From Oikopleura dioica (taxonomy: Eukaryota; Chordata; Appendicularia; Copelata; Oikopleuridae), in the NCBI GenBank assembly GCA_907165135.1, contig OU015566.1, forward strand, positions 4,404,501-4,468,500: a DNA stretch of 64,000 bases, read 5' to 3'. The notes under the pieces were generated by a model that saw only the letters and a program-made list of their open reading frames with translations, made no database searches and had not been told where the DNA came from. Made by a program: the position numbers and the translations under genes. Positions 1-10,350 of this stretch are shown here, in pieces; positions within the stretch are counted from its first letter, which is position 1; every line of letters begins with the position of its first letter.

Positions 1-707
1 AAACGCAGAGAGTGGTAGAATTAGTTTTGAAAATATCATCACTTCAAATGAATTTTTTTTTTAATAAAGTCGATTTTCCAAGAAGTTTATATACCTTCAA
101 CTGCTGAATTAGTAATGCTTAAGGTCATTTGGATTTGACGCGGGACAGATTGACAGTAATGGACTCTCCTTGATTACTGAAGCTACTAAATGGGAAGTTG
201 ATAAGTTTTTTTTTCTTTAACCCTAGCCGGCCAAGGTACTCCGAATTTGGAGTAGGGTTTTTTCATTTTTCACATACCCCCGATATTTAACGAAATTCTC
301 ACTAAGAATCAAGGGAATAATTGAGCTTTTGATACCTACGTATTTTTAGATTTTTTCGGTAGGAATATGAATGTGTTTCATTACGCTCATTTGGGAAAAT
401 TAACTTGTCTGGGCTCGATAGTTTCCGCGATCTTTTGCCTCCTCAATGATCCGCTCTTCAAAATTGTTAATAATATCCTCGACCAGGATCCTTTCTGGGT
501 ACGTTGAACAAAAGTACCTGTTTGGCAAATCATTCTTAGTTGATTATTCTGGTGCTGGTCATTTCGCTCGTCATTCTACAAAGTCCTTTTTCTAATCAAA
601 ACGACCAGATAATTTGCTGCTAACATGTTATAATCTGCTAACGGAATTCTAAAAAATGTAAATCGCAGTGAGTAGTCGTGAATCGTGATACTGAATCAGT
701 AAAATAT
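1..707. other. Gene-free stretch
   Basis: No convincing reading frame or conserved motif was seen here. It is AT-rich and lies downstream (in the minus direction) of the FG-repeat gene tail, so its right end may be that gene's 3' flank. Confidence 0.4.
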
Positions 708-1175
708 TTATCTAAAGCCGGAAAATTCCCTTCCGGAAAATGAATTTTTCTGCTGCTGCTCGAAGCGACCAAATCCACCCGTACCACGTCCAAAGCCGCC
801 ACCGAAGACACCGCCAGAATTGTTGCCAGAACCAAATGAGCTGCTTTGTTGGTTGCTACTGCCAAAAGCGGATGAGCCGGACGCTGAGCTGCCACCGAAC
901 GCAGTTGAGCCAAAGGGACTGACGCTGCTGCTACCGAAGGCGCTGCCTCCAAACTCGCCACTTGAACCTAAATAAACTTCGTTTCTGATGTCTATTTAAA
1001 ACTTTCTTTGTTGAAAAAAATCTTTGTTGGTTGCTACTACCAAAAGCGGATGAGCCGAAAGCTGAGCTGCCACCGAATGAAGTTGACCCAAAGGCTCTGA
1101 CGCCGCTGCTACCGAAGGCGCTGCATCCAAATCCGCCACTTGAACCTAAATAAACTTCGTTTCTGGTGTCCATTT
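708..1175 (-). CDS. FG-repeat nucleoporin-like protein, C-terminal part
   Basis: The minus strand encodes Ser/Gly-rich sequence with repeated FG dipeptides (SAFGSS, FGSTAFGG, VFGGGFGRG) ending in GREFSGFR and a TAA at 710-708. This composition is typical of FG nucleoporins, which line the nuclear pore channel and bind transport receptors. A likely terminal exon begins just after a TTTATTTAG acceptor near 973. A second, very similar exon-like block lies upstream at about 1030-1175 in the same orientation and also reads through FG-rich sequence (SGGFGCSAFGSSG), but its frame runs on out of phase. The upstream part of the gene was not found to the right, so this is a fragment or a gene with a remote 5' end. 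Another Gly/Ser/Phe-rich low-complexity protein cannot be excluded. Confidence 0.5.
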
Positions 1176-1190
1176 AAAACTTTGATACCT
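850..1190. repeat. Tandem duplication of an FG exon, about 180 bp per unit
   Basis: The segment about 850-1010 recurs at about 1027-1190 with around 90 percent identity by eye, including the shared flank that reads GAACCTAAATAAACTTCG. The duplication covers the FG-coding exon plus its acceptor, so it is an exon duplication rather than satellite DNA. Confidence 0.75.
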
Positions 1191-1369
1191 CCACCTGAGC
1201 CCGAGAAAGGACGAGTTGCCCCGCTTCTTCCAAAAAAGGACCAGAAGATGATTGTTGATTACTGGAATTCGAGAAGCCGAATTGGTTTGCAGGCGCGTTT
1301 ACAACAAAGCTCGAATTCTTACAAGTTTAATTTATGGGTATAGTCATCGATTTTGGTCGGGTCTCCAAT

Positions 1370-1990
1370 TTTTAATCTGAGCCCATTTTTAGAATCCCCA
1401 TAAAATTCTGAGCAAAAAGAATGATTATTTTGGCTATCTTAACCCATTTGGCCACAAATTGCGTTTGAAAGTGGCGAAATTTAGTGCATTCTGGCCATTA
1501 GCCGAATATTTTAAAATTTTGACCATTTTAGGGGTTTTGTAAGGGTGCCATATGATACATTTTTTGAAAGCTTATATTCAGGGCATTTATTAAGGACAAC
1601 GTAGGGTAAATTTGGGCCATGCCCGCAGGGCATTTTATCAAAGTGAAAGGTCAAAATTTGGTACCTTGGTTCTTTTAAAAATTTTTCAAAGAAAATCTTA
1701 TGATTACAGTATAAGGCTGTGTCATTTTTAAGATAAGGGTCTATTATTTAAGAAAATAACATAAAATAAATAGGTTTATATAGAAACTTTGGATTTATAA
1801 CGCCTTGAAAAGAGGCTATTTTCGCGTTCTTTGGCCGAGAGCTCAACTTTGAGCGATCCGAAAACCATGATTTCCTTGAAAATATCGTAAAAGGCAGTAA
1901 CAAAAGTGAGATCTAGGATAGATCTTTTATATGACCTATTTAAGAGCCTCCCACATATTCCAAGTCCCGAGTTATAGCCCCTTAGAATCG
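1370..1990 (+). repeat. Diverged interspersed repeat, copy 1
   Basis: Shares ordered blocks with 3050-3700 on the same strand: AAATTCTGAGCAAAAA, ATCTTAACCCATTT, ATCATATGATAC-type sequence and a ...CATGCCCGCAGGGCA... block. No coding potential recognised. A weaker relative with the ATGCCCAGAGGGCAATTCAC block lies near 41715. Confidence 0.65.
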
Positions 1991-1999
1991 GCCAAATCG

Positions 2000-2900
2000 A
2001 CGACTATAAATCGATATCTGCATGACATACATTTTTTGAACAAGAGTCCAAGGTGGCATTGAGAGCCAGAGGAGCCAAAGCTTTTCTCGGTCGGCGTGTT
2101 TTAACCGGCCCGATCATCGGTGGCTCAATGTCGGTCTATAATATTTTTACCATATTTTTCAAAATTTTAATTCAAACCCCAATATATCGCGCACCCTCTT
2201 CCCAATTTTCGTTGTTGTGTCCGTGCGCGGAGCAGAGATGCTGATATGGTTCGGAATTTATTCACAATCCTTGCTTGCTGAGCCTTGGAGGACACTGGGG
2301 GACACAATGTATTGAAGAGGTATAAAAAGTGGAGTTGGACTCATAAATTATAGAAACAGGCTCCCGAACTTTGTATCACCTCCTCGACCCCCAGCCCAAG
2401 GAATTCTTGCGCTCAAAATTACCGTTGCCAGAGTTGCAAATTTGCGTAGCGGAGAAAGCGGAGATACCTTCACTCATGGGCAAGGGGCGAGCATGGGAGG
2501 GGAGGGCGGGCGAGCGCGAGAGCATGAGCGGTACGTGCGCTTGCGAGCAGTATGAGGCTTGATTTTTTGATGGGCGGATGGGCGCGGGCAAAATTTGTCA
2601 AAATTTTTGGTGGTCGGATGGACGAGCGCGCCCGCCCGCGCACATTCTTTTTTCAAACACTGGAGCCGACGGCTCCGCTACGGGAAAAAAAAGCTACACT
2701 GAAAAAAATTCTGACCAGTTCCGCTACGGCCAAAAAAATTTTCGCCAGCTCCGCTTTGCTAAACTTTCCTCTCAGCTTCGCTATCTACGCTCAGCTACTG
2801 ATATTAAAATTAAGGCCCTTTTCTGTGTGAAAAAGGCCCTTATCTGTGTAAAATAAATTCTCAGTCAGTGTAAGTCACGTCCCTGGCCGTTTCAGCTATT
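2000..2900. other. Gene-free, locally GC-rich repeat stretch
   Basis: Contains a GC-rich patch (about 2440-2650) and short imperfect repeats of CTCCGCTACGG/CAGCTCCGCT type at about 2665-2800. Open frames occur on both strands but look like compositional accidents. Confidence 0.4.
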
Positions 2901-3049
2901 TCAGCTTAGCTTAAGGGGGGAGGAGGTCGGCGAGAATTTTTTCAGACGTGATCGTAATTTTGCTTATACGCATAGTCAGGATATGAATCTTATATTTTCT
3001 GAATCTACAGATCCTCCCGAATCTTTCGTCAAGTCTCAGAATCGGTTTT

Positions 3050-3700
3050 TGACCACTTTTTCTGAATCTCCATGAAATTCTGAGCAAAAAACTCCGTATG
3101 AGTATTTTCTCTATCTTAACCCATTTTCGCACAAATTGCAAATGAAAATGGCAATAATTAGTGCATTTTGGCTAAAACGTGGAAATTTTAAAGTTTTTAC
3201 AATTTTTGGTCGTTATGTTAGGGTATCATATGATACCTTTTTGGAAAGCCCACGTTCAGGACATCTATTTGCGATGAGAACGGCGCATTTTGGGCTATGC
3301 CCGCAAGGCAATTCACGGAGTCAAAGGGACGGAAAATGGGTACCTTCGTACTTTAAAATTTTTAACATAGAAAATTTTGACCAATTGAAAAAAGCTCGTG
3401 TCATTTTTAAGATTAGGGTCAAAACTTTACCCTTCAAAAGAATCGAGGGGGCATTCATTGCTCACTTTGGAGGAGAGTCGCCCTGAATATTGGCTATTCT
3501 CGCGATTTTTCGCTGAGACGACAACTTTGAGCGAACCGTACGTGACTTTTCTCTTAGAATTTCGAAAAAAGCTCGTGTAAATCAGAAGATCTAAGATTGA
3601 ACTTTAATTTGAGCCATTACACGCCTTCCCAGCATTGATAGGTTCGGAGGAGAGTCTCGCTGCTTTGGGCCTGTACGGGGACCCTACCCTTAAAAGATAA
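3050..3700 (+). repeat. Diverged interspersed repeat, copy 2
   Basis: Second direct copy of the repeat described at 1370-1990, with the same block order. The copies are diverged, so the family is old in this genome. Confidence 0.65.
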
Positions 3701-3719
3701 AGCCCATATCTCCAGAGTT

Positions 3720-4530
3720 CGCTCTATTATTGCTGAGCTGAGCTAAGCTGACCTGAGTAAAAATTTCTCTAAGCTGAGCTGGCCTATTTCGGAGCTAAGC
3801 GGATCTTTTTGCCTATGCTCTCTTTTTGCTTTCTAAATTATCGATAAACCCCTAATTTGTTAATTTTCAGGCCGTCTCAGCCCCGTTCCTTGATTTTTAT
3901 AGGGGCTTGACGGCCCTTCGGCAAAAATACTTCTTACAGATTTTTACACTTTTTCATCCGCATTTGGGAAATTTATGTCCGACACTAGTCGACACTCAAA
4001 AAAACCTGAAAAAGTATTTTTTGAGGAAAAAGATGAACTGCTTACAGTGCGCTTGCTCAAAGTCTGCTCGCTCAGCTCACGCTTGTTTTTTTTTTAAACG
4101 CTCAACCGCTCGCTCCGCTCATGAATTTTAAGCGGTCGACCGCTCAGCCGCTCGCTCAGCTCAATATTCTTTCGACGAAAATTGGAACCCTGATTTCTTC
4201 ATCGTCACTTAAGTCACCGACTTCAATCATGGCTTCTCTAATGTCAATCCCGAGTTCTTCGACGTCAATCCCAGCTTCATCAGTTTCAATCTTGGTTTTT
4301 CCAACGTCCATCTAATCTTGGAGAAGCCCTGATCGACATTCAAGAAACAAAAATAGAGAACTGAGAAGCCGGGACTGGCATCTGAGAAGCTAGGATTGAA
4401 GAAAGTGACGCCCGAATTGACGATTTAACCACCAGGATTCACGTATGTATAGCAAGGATCGAAGTTGTTAAAGCCGGGATAGAAGCTGGTGAAACCGGGA
4501 TTGACTGTGGAGAAGCCAAGAAAAAATGTG
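3720..4530. repeat. Simple and short tandem repeats
   Basis: Contains GCTGAGCTGA-type repeats (3725-3800), GCTCAACCGCTCGCTC-type repeats (4045-4165) and a degenerate TTCNNNGTCAATCCC-like array of about 20-21 bp units (4190-4315). No gene recognised. Confidence 0.6.
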
Positions 4531-4720
4531 ATATGATCAATCAACGAAAATTTGGTAAAGCAACTAACTCAAAAGAAAAAGAATCCCGCATTTCCAATAA
4601 TCCTCATTCGGCAGAATCCAAAATTGGCGATTTGAGAAATACGGGATTTTCAGGGCTATAGTCAATTTCAGGAGTTAAGAAGATTTGGAGTAGAATGATA
4701 ATTTGGAGCTGTTTTTTCAG

Positions 4721-4851
4721 ACCGATTTTTAAGGGTGTTAAAGTCATAATTAAGGGTATCTTACTCGGTCAAAAGAAAGCCCGGGCCCAAAGCCGGGTTT
4801 TCGCCAGGGTTTGAGGGGGCCGGGAGGCCCTTAACACCCTTAAAAATCGGT
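4721..4851. mobile_element. Short MITE with 21-bp perfect terminal inverted repeats
   Basis: The end ACCGATTTTTAAGGGTGTTA at 4721 recurs in reverse complement up to 4851. The 131-bp element has a GC-rich centre (CCGGGCCC, GGGCCGGGAGGCCC). No transposase; superfamily unclear because a target duplication is not obvious. Confidence 0.65.
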
Positions 4852-4859
4852 TCGAAAAT

Positions 4860-5760
4860 TTCGCTGCTCTAGTTTCAAATTCATTTCAAAACTCCGCACG
4901 AAGCTTTATCTTTTGAAAACGCTTTTTTTCATTTTCAATAGGTTTCAGCCATTGCATCGGCTTTTTCCTGCAATTTCAATTGAAATTTCAATTTTTGAAA
5001 ATGTGCTCGAAGAACTCGAAAGTTGAAAAGTGAAATCAGTTTATTTAAATTAATCGATATTTCGATTTAATAAAATCAGTTTATTTTAATTAATCGATTT
5101 TTCGATTATTTCTTAATTAATGACACGAATCGCAACGTGCTGGAAATAAGCTAGCGGTGCAATAACTTCTATTTTGTCGTTTGGAAAAACTATTTGCGAG
5201 CTCGAGACCTTCACAAAGCTGATGATTTCGGATTTCACGTCAGCGCTCATTTCGTCAAACTTAAATTCCCCGATGGGCTTTAAAAAAAATGAAAAAATCG
5301 AGCGGATTATGAACGATAAGAGCTACCCAGTTTCATTCAGCATTTTCGGGGGGTCGGAGATTGGCTCTCATTTCGAGAATACCTTAGGTATCCAAAAATT
5401 ATTTCTCGAGTAACTAGATATGACCAATATCTAGGGCTGTTTTTCTCGGATTTTATTTTACTCAACAAGTTTTGGCAGAAGAGAGCTGAGACTCCTCCGG
5501 TTTTCACAAACTGGCAATTTTCGGTCCTCGGAGGATTGAAATTTTTCTTACAAATTTATATTTGATCATGGAATCACTTCTGGTTTTTGAAAGTTCACCT
5601 CCTTATCTAGGGCTGTTTTGAAGGAAATCTTGAAAATTCCAAAAATTTTTTTTTTTGAAAGGGTGATTCCAAAAATAATGATTTTCATAAAATTAACAGG
5701 TATGAAAAATGGTGTAAAAGAGAGAATTCCTTCTATTTTTCTGCGCCAACATTCATATTT
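4860..5760. other. Gene-free stretch with a short direct repeat
   Basis: An AT-rich region with a two-copy direct repeat (ATCAGTTTATTT..AATTAATCGAT, about 5034-5106). An open frame at 5174-5413 on the plus strand has no recognisable features. Confidence 0.4.
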
Positions 5761-5769
5761 CAGTCATCT

Positions 5770-6830
5770 TCGCGCGCGCCCTTTTCTCACTTTCTCTCAT
5801 GCCCATAGAATCTGATGGGATAATTGTACTCAAAAATTTCTTTTTTACAATCACCCTTAAATTTAAATAGCTTTCTAGTCGTGTGAATTATTTCTCTCTA
5901 GCTAATACAGTTGACCTACAATTCACTATCAATATTTTTTCTTCTTTTGCTATCTCCTCCGAGGTCAGTGAGAGGACTCAGATGAAATTGGTATCGTTTG
6001 AAAGAACTTTTTTTGGACTTTTATAAATGGCCTATTACATTCCAAATTTGTACTCAAGTCAACCGTAATAATCGATAATTTGTTTTGTCCTGCGCGCTCC
6101 GCAATTTCTCACCTAATCACTCGCCTCTTTTTTTGATTTTTTGGCACTTGGAATGAATTCATGATGGAAAATTTCAAAATTAAAAAGAATGACAGAAGAT
6201 TAGCAAGCGGAATTAAGAATTTAGCAGTCAGACTGAACCAAATGAGTCGCTATTGTATTTGTATAGTCTATACAGTATAGAGATTGTAATTAGTGCGCTA
6301 ATCGGTTCTATGATTGTTTAGGCTTATATCTGGTCAAAATTGTCGGAAATCGACGGACATGTCAAAAAAACATGGATTTAAAGGCAATTTGAATATCGAG
6401 ATAGAAATTTATAGCGCATCAGTCCTTATATTTTCATGAAATAAACTTGAGCGAAAAAAGGAAAGAGAGAGAAAGGTGAGAAATCACGGACCGCGCAGCG
6501 CAAAAATAATAATCGAGTGTTACGATCATCTCGAGTGCAAATGAAAAATGTAATAGGCCATTTATAAAAGCTCGAGAAAAGGTCTTTCTAACGATAGTAA
6601 TTTCATTTTGTTACTCTCGATAACCTCGGAGGAGATAGCAAAAGAAGAAAAAATATTGATAGTGAATTGCAGCTCAACTAAATTAGCTAGAAAGAAATGA
6701 TTTATACGACTAGAAAGCTTTCAAAATTAAAGAGTAATTATTAAAAAGAAATTTTCGAGTAGCATTATCCCATCAGATTCTGTGGGCACGGGAAAAAGTG
6801 TAAAAGGGGCGCGCGCGAAGATCCTACTCT
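5770..6830. mobile_element. Fold-back element with about 280-bp inverted arms
   Basis: The left arm (about 5780-6055) and right arm (about 6548-6830) are imperfect reverse complements. Matching landmarks are GATTCTGTGGGCA / TGCCCATAGAATC, GCTATCTCCTCCGAGG / CCTCGGAGGAGATAGC and AAATGGCCTATTACAT / ATGTAATAGGCCATTT. The spacer of about 490 bp is non-coding. Long arms with no transposase are typical of fold-back or non-autonomous DNA elements. Confidence 0.75.
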
Positions 6831-7099
6831 ACCCTTAAAAATGCATTAAAATGTAAGAAAAGAGCATTCTGAAAAAGTTTTTTCCGCCGAGAATATGACC
6901 GAAAAATGTCAGTAAGTGCGGCTGGGCAATTTTCAATGATATTTTTAGGGTGTTTTTTTCTGAATAATATGAAAAATACTAAACATCTTTTTTGTTTGTC
7001 GAGCCCTAACCTACAAGCATCTGGAGAGAGATTATTGGAATTCCGACTTTCAAAAAATCGTGATAGTGCCCCTTAATATTTCAAACCATTCCTTTTTTA

Positions 7100-7280
7100 C
7101 ATCATACTTATCTTTGTACTGCTTAGCGCAATGACGACATCCCCATCTTCTTATTAAATCGTGGCTTTCCTCGTGGCGTGCCGCCTTGGTTTTCGTCGGG
7201 AATTTGCGCGGGCAGAATTGACAGCCAAGACTTTCATTTTTGGCTCCGATGTTCGTGTCCTCTCGCCTAAATATCATTAC
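7100..7280 (-). pseudogene. C2H2 zinc-finger exon fragment
   Basis: The minus strand reads CQFCPRKFPTKTKAARHEESH, a full C-x2-C-x12-H-x4-H finger, followed by a partial second finger, CRHCAKQYKDKYDV, that is lost after the second cysteine. Such fingers bind DNA or RNA. No other exons were found on either side, so this is either an isolated exon of a gene I could not assemble or a relic. Confidence 0.5.
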
Positions 7281-7569
7281 AAAAACTTAATTTAAAAAAA
7301 AATCAAGAGAGTTAAACCCGAAATTAAAAATGTGGATCAAAAATGAAAATGTCCAAAAATCAGTTTTTCTAAATTATGTGACTGTTACAATTAGATATTG
7401 ACGTGCTTTTTTTAAGGTTAACGAAGTTTTCCAGCCCAATTCCGCCATATAAACCTCAGAACACCATACTTTTTCAGAATCAGCAGAAAATTTCAAGAAT
7501 TTTGACCCTTTAAAATTCTGGAAATCTTCACTTCCGGTCGATTCTAGAGCCGGAAGTTGACTAAATTTT

Positions 7570-8200
7570 CGAAAATGTATAGAATAGTTCTGCAAAATGC
7601 AGAATTGTTTCGATCAAATATCGCCCTTATTCGATCGAAATAATTCTGCATGCAGAATAGTTCTGCATCCGCCAAAACGGATATAAGCGCAAATAAACAC
7701 CAAAAAGACTCACAAAAAGAAAATTGACCAAAAGATTGGAGTCCTAGCGGTAGAGAAAGACTGCCCCTGCCAACCCAATGAGTTTCCTACCAGAAAATGC
7801 GCGCGTAAGGGCCGAAGGCCTGTCGCGTGCTTAATTCACGAAATGCAGAATACAGTGGTGTGAGGAGTTTCCGCACCCTTTGTGAGTGCTGCGTTCCCCC
7901 ACCCCTAGCCCGCACTTTTTCTACTATTTTCTTCTCGAAGTAGCAAAAGTGAGTGCTGCGTTTCCGCACCCTTTACCCGCACTTTAGGGGTGCGGAAACT
8001 CCTCACACCACTGTAGTTCTATTTATTGCAGAATAGTTCTGGATATAAAGAATAGTTCTGCTTCTCGCAGAATAGTTCTGTATTTTGCAGAATAGTTCTA
8101 CATTTGGAGAATAGTTCTGCACTCGGCAGAATAGTTCTGCGAAACGCAGAATAGTTCCATATTTTACAGAATAGTTCTGCATGCAGAATTGTTTCGAGCC
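7570..8200. repeat. Tandem array of GCAGAATAGTTCT units
   Basis: The unit GCAGAATAGTTCT and variants is repeated with 5-9 bp linkers, most densely at 8030-8190 (about eight copies), with more at 7572-7665 on both strands. Runs such as CAGAATAGTTCTG are themselves near-palindromic. A MITE splits the array (7853-8013). Confidence 0.85.
7853..8013. mobile_element. TA-flanked MITE inside the tandem array
   Basis: The inverted ends start CAGTGGTGTGAGGAG and end CTCCTCACACCACTG, about 28 bp, flanked by TA on both sides. Removing the element plus one TA restores GCAGAA-TA-GTTCT, the unit of the surrounding tandem array, which proves the insertion and gives a TA target duplication, as in Tc1/mariner-type elements. 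Confidence 0.85.
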
Positions 8201-8309
8201 CCTCCCCAAAAAAGTGACACCGCGCATGCACCTGCCTACCCAAAAATTGTTCAATTCCCAAACTTAAATTTTCGACCGGAAATCCGCCGCGTTCAAAGAA
8301 AGACGCCAC

Positions 8310-9540
8310 ACGTGATTCGTAAAATCTTTTAGTTGCTAAATTAGTACCAGGGCAATTTTGCGCGATGTTTTATAGGCTTGCGCTATTTTTTATGGACTGG
8401 AATTTTGAGGAGGATAAGATGAATTGGCGAGTTTTTTACGATTGCTAGTCAGAACAACGTAAATTCAAAGGATTTCTTTGATACCTTTTGATATCATGGA
8501 GAAGTATTTTTTTGTTCCCTAAGATGCTCAAATTAACGGATAATCAAGTCGTTTAGCAATAATCCCCAAAGTTTGTAACGGTGGGACTGACTGATCGAAT
8601 TAGGAGCAAGGTGCTAATTTGCTCGTCTCTTATCAAGTTAGTTTGTTTCTTGTCTGATCCCGGTGACCGGCAGAAATCACTCGCAACTGATCGTCACCTT
8701 GCTGTTACAAAACGACTTTGGCCCAGTTTGAAACTTTTTTCCCATTGTCGCGCGTGTTTTTTCAGACAAGTAGCTACACACGTAGAGAAGTACGTAGAGA
8801 AGTGGCCTTACACTTGCTACTTGGGCGATTAGGGCATTTAGCGGATTGAAAAGGGGCGAAATTTGGGATCAAATCGCCTCCTAAGGGGATCGATTTGGGG
8901 ATCAGTTCAGTGCAAATTCCCATCGACTGATGCCAAATTGAGCTACTCAGCCTGAGCAGACCCTTTTTACAGCTGGTGTTATCAAAGCTGATTTTAGCTG
9001 GCTTTGTGATTCTTCAGAAGAAAATCATTGGTCTGAGCTGAGTTCTCTCAGAAATGACTGAGCGGGCTAGCCCGATGAGTGGTCTCCGTTTGCCCAAGTC
9101 GCCGTTTGCCGAAGTCGCCGTCTGCCCAAGTCGCCGTTTGCCCAAGTTGGGCAGACGGACATCTTAGGCAAACGACAATGTGATTTTTTTTAATTGATTC
9201 ATCATAAAATGATAGAAGTAACGCGACAATTTCATTATCATCACTGAGTCTGCTGATTGCGGTCTGATTTGCAACTTTCAGGTGAAGACAAAGGTTGTCC
9301 TGTTATGTCTTTTGTACGGTTATTGACAGTGGATCCTTGACAAGACCACCGCAATTTTCTTATATTGTTTTAAATAGTTTTAACCGATTTTTGAATAAAT
9401 TCTTGAGTATAAACACATAATAAGAGACGAAATGAAAAAACAGTATCGTGGACTCTACGGATGCTTTCCGAATTATGACATCGTTTACATTGATAACGAA
9501 GAGCCTTCGTAATGGATGGTTTAATTATGAGAGTCGCTTA
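8310..9540. other. Gene-free stretch
   Basis: No gene recognised. A short tandem array of 15-16-bp CAAGTCGCCGTTTGCC units lies at about 9085-9165. Scattered GAGCTGAG-type repeats precede it. Confidence 0.4.
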
Positions 9541-9548
9541 ATTCTCAA

Positions 9549-9886
9549 TTAAAGTCCTAATAAACTATTCCCGGAAAAGTTAATCAAGAAGAAAAAAGGC
9601 TCCGCTTTACTGAGAGGGGATCGTAATTCGGTTGTCATTAAATTGTGCATTTGATGTTTGTAAAACAAGCGTGAGTACTCCTCTTCGCTGGGAGGAGGTT
9701 TTGGGAAGAGTTTCATCAGTTTTCCCCTTTTTCTCTTTTTCTCACTTCTCACAATGACTGTTTTCCCTCAGTTTCAATCAGAAACAACTCCAAAAATAGA
9801 ACGAACCGAAAATGAATCACAAGAAACAGCAATATGAAAATTTACCATGTCATCTCAGCGTCGGAGCGGTAGTTAACAGGCGCCAT
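9549..9886 (-). CDS. Small hypothetical protein, two exons
   Basis: A minus-strand ATG near 9886 starts MAPVNYRSDAEMTW and runs into a GTAAATTTTC donor at about 9844. The following open frame (to the TAA at 9551-9549) encodes a basic, Lys-rich stretch (EKKRKRGKLMKLFPKPPP) and SEEEYSRLFYKHQMHNLMT. The exact acceptor between the two parts was not settled. I do not recognise the family; the size would suit a small mitochondrial or ribosome-associated protein, but that is only a guess. Confidence 0.4.
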
Positions 9887-10350
9887 TATTCTATCTGAAT
9901 AAAAATTTAATTTAACCGTTAATTTCTTAAAATTTTGTTACAGTCTTCGAATAAATTAACAGTTTTCTCTTAATTTTTTTTAAATTTGGCGGCAGGCGGA
10001 AAACATCGGATTTCGAAGATTTTAATCGCGTGCGCGCGATCTAAAAATGAATCAGAAGCCTTTCGAAATTTTGTGACAGTCTTCCTTGATTTCAAAGCTC
10101 TCGGATTCGAAATTTAATCTTTTTATGCGTCTACTAATCCATTACCAATTTTTGGTTTCCACACATCTTATCAAAAACCTGATAAGAGCAATTTTTCGAT
10201 AAGTCCAATTTTCAAATGCGATTTTGGGGCTGAAGGAGTCGAGAAAGATTCCCAAAACAAGAGGCCTCGAAATGGTACAAAGAAGGAATCGACATTTGAA
10301 GAGTTTATTATTTCATTTCATTATTTTCCTATGTACAGAATAAAACCTTT

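Noticed and set aside
2552-2856. Two overlapping 92-codon plus-strand frames
   Set aside because: Overlap in different frames in GC-rich repeats, with no conserved domain; compositional.
8030-8190. CRISPR-like repeat/spacer pattern
   Set aside because: Linkers of 5-9 bp are far too short for spacers, and the context is animal genomic DNA.
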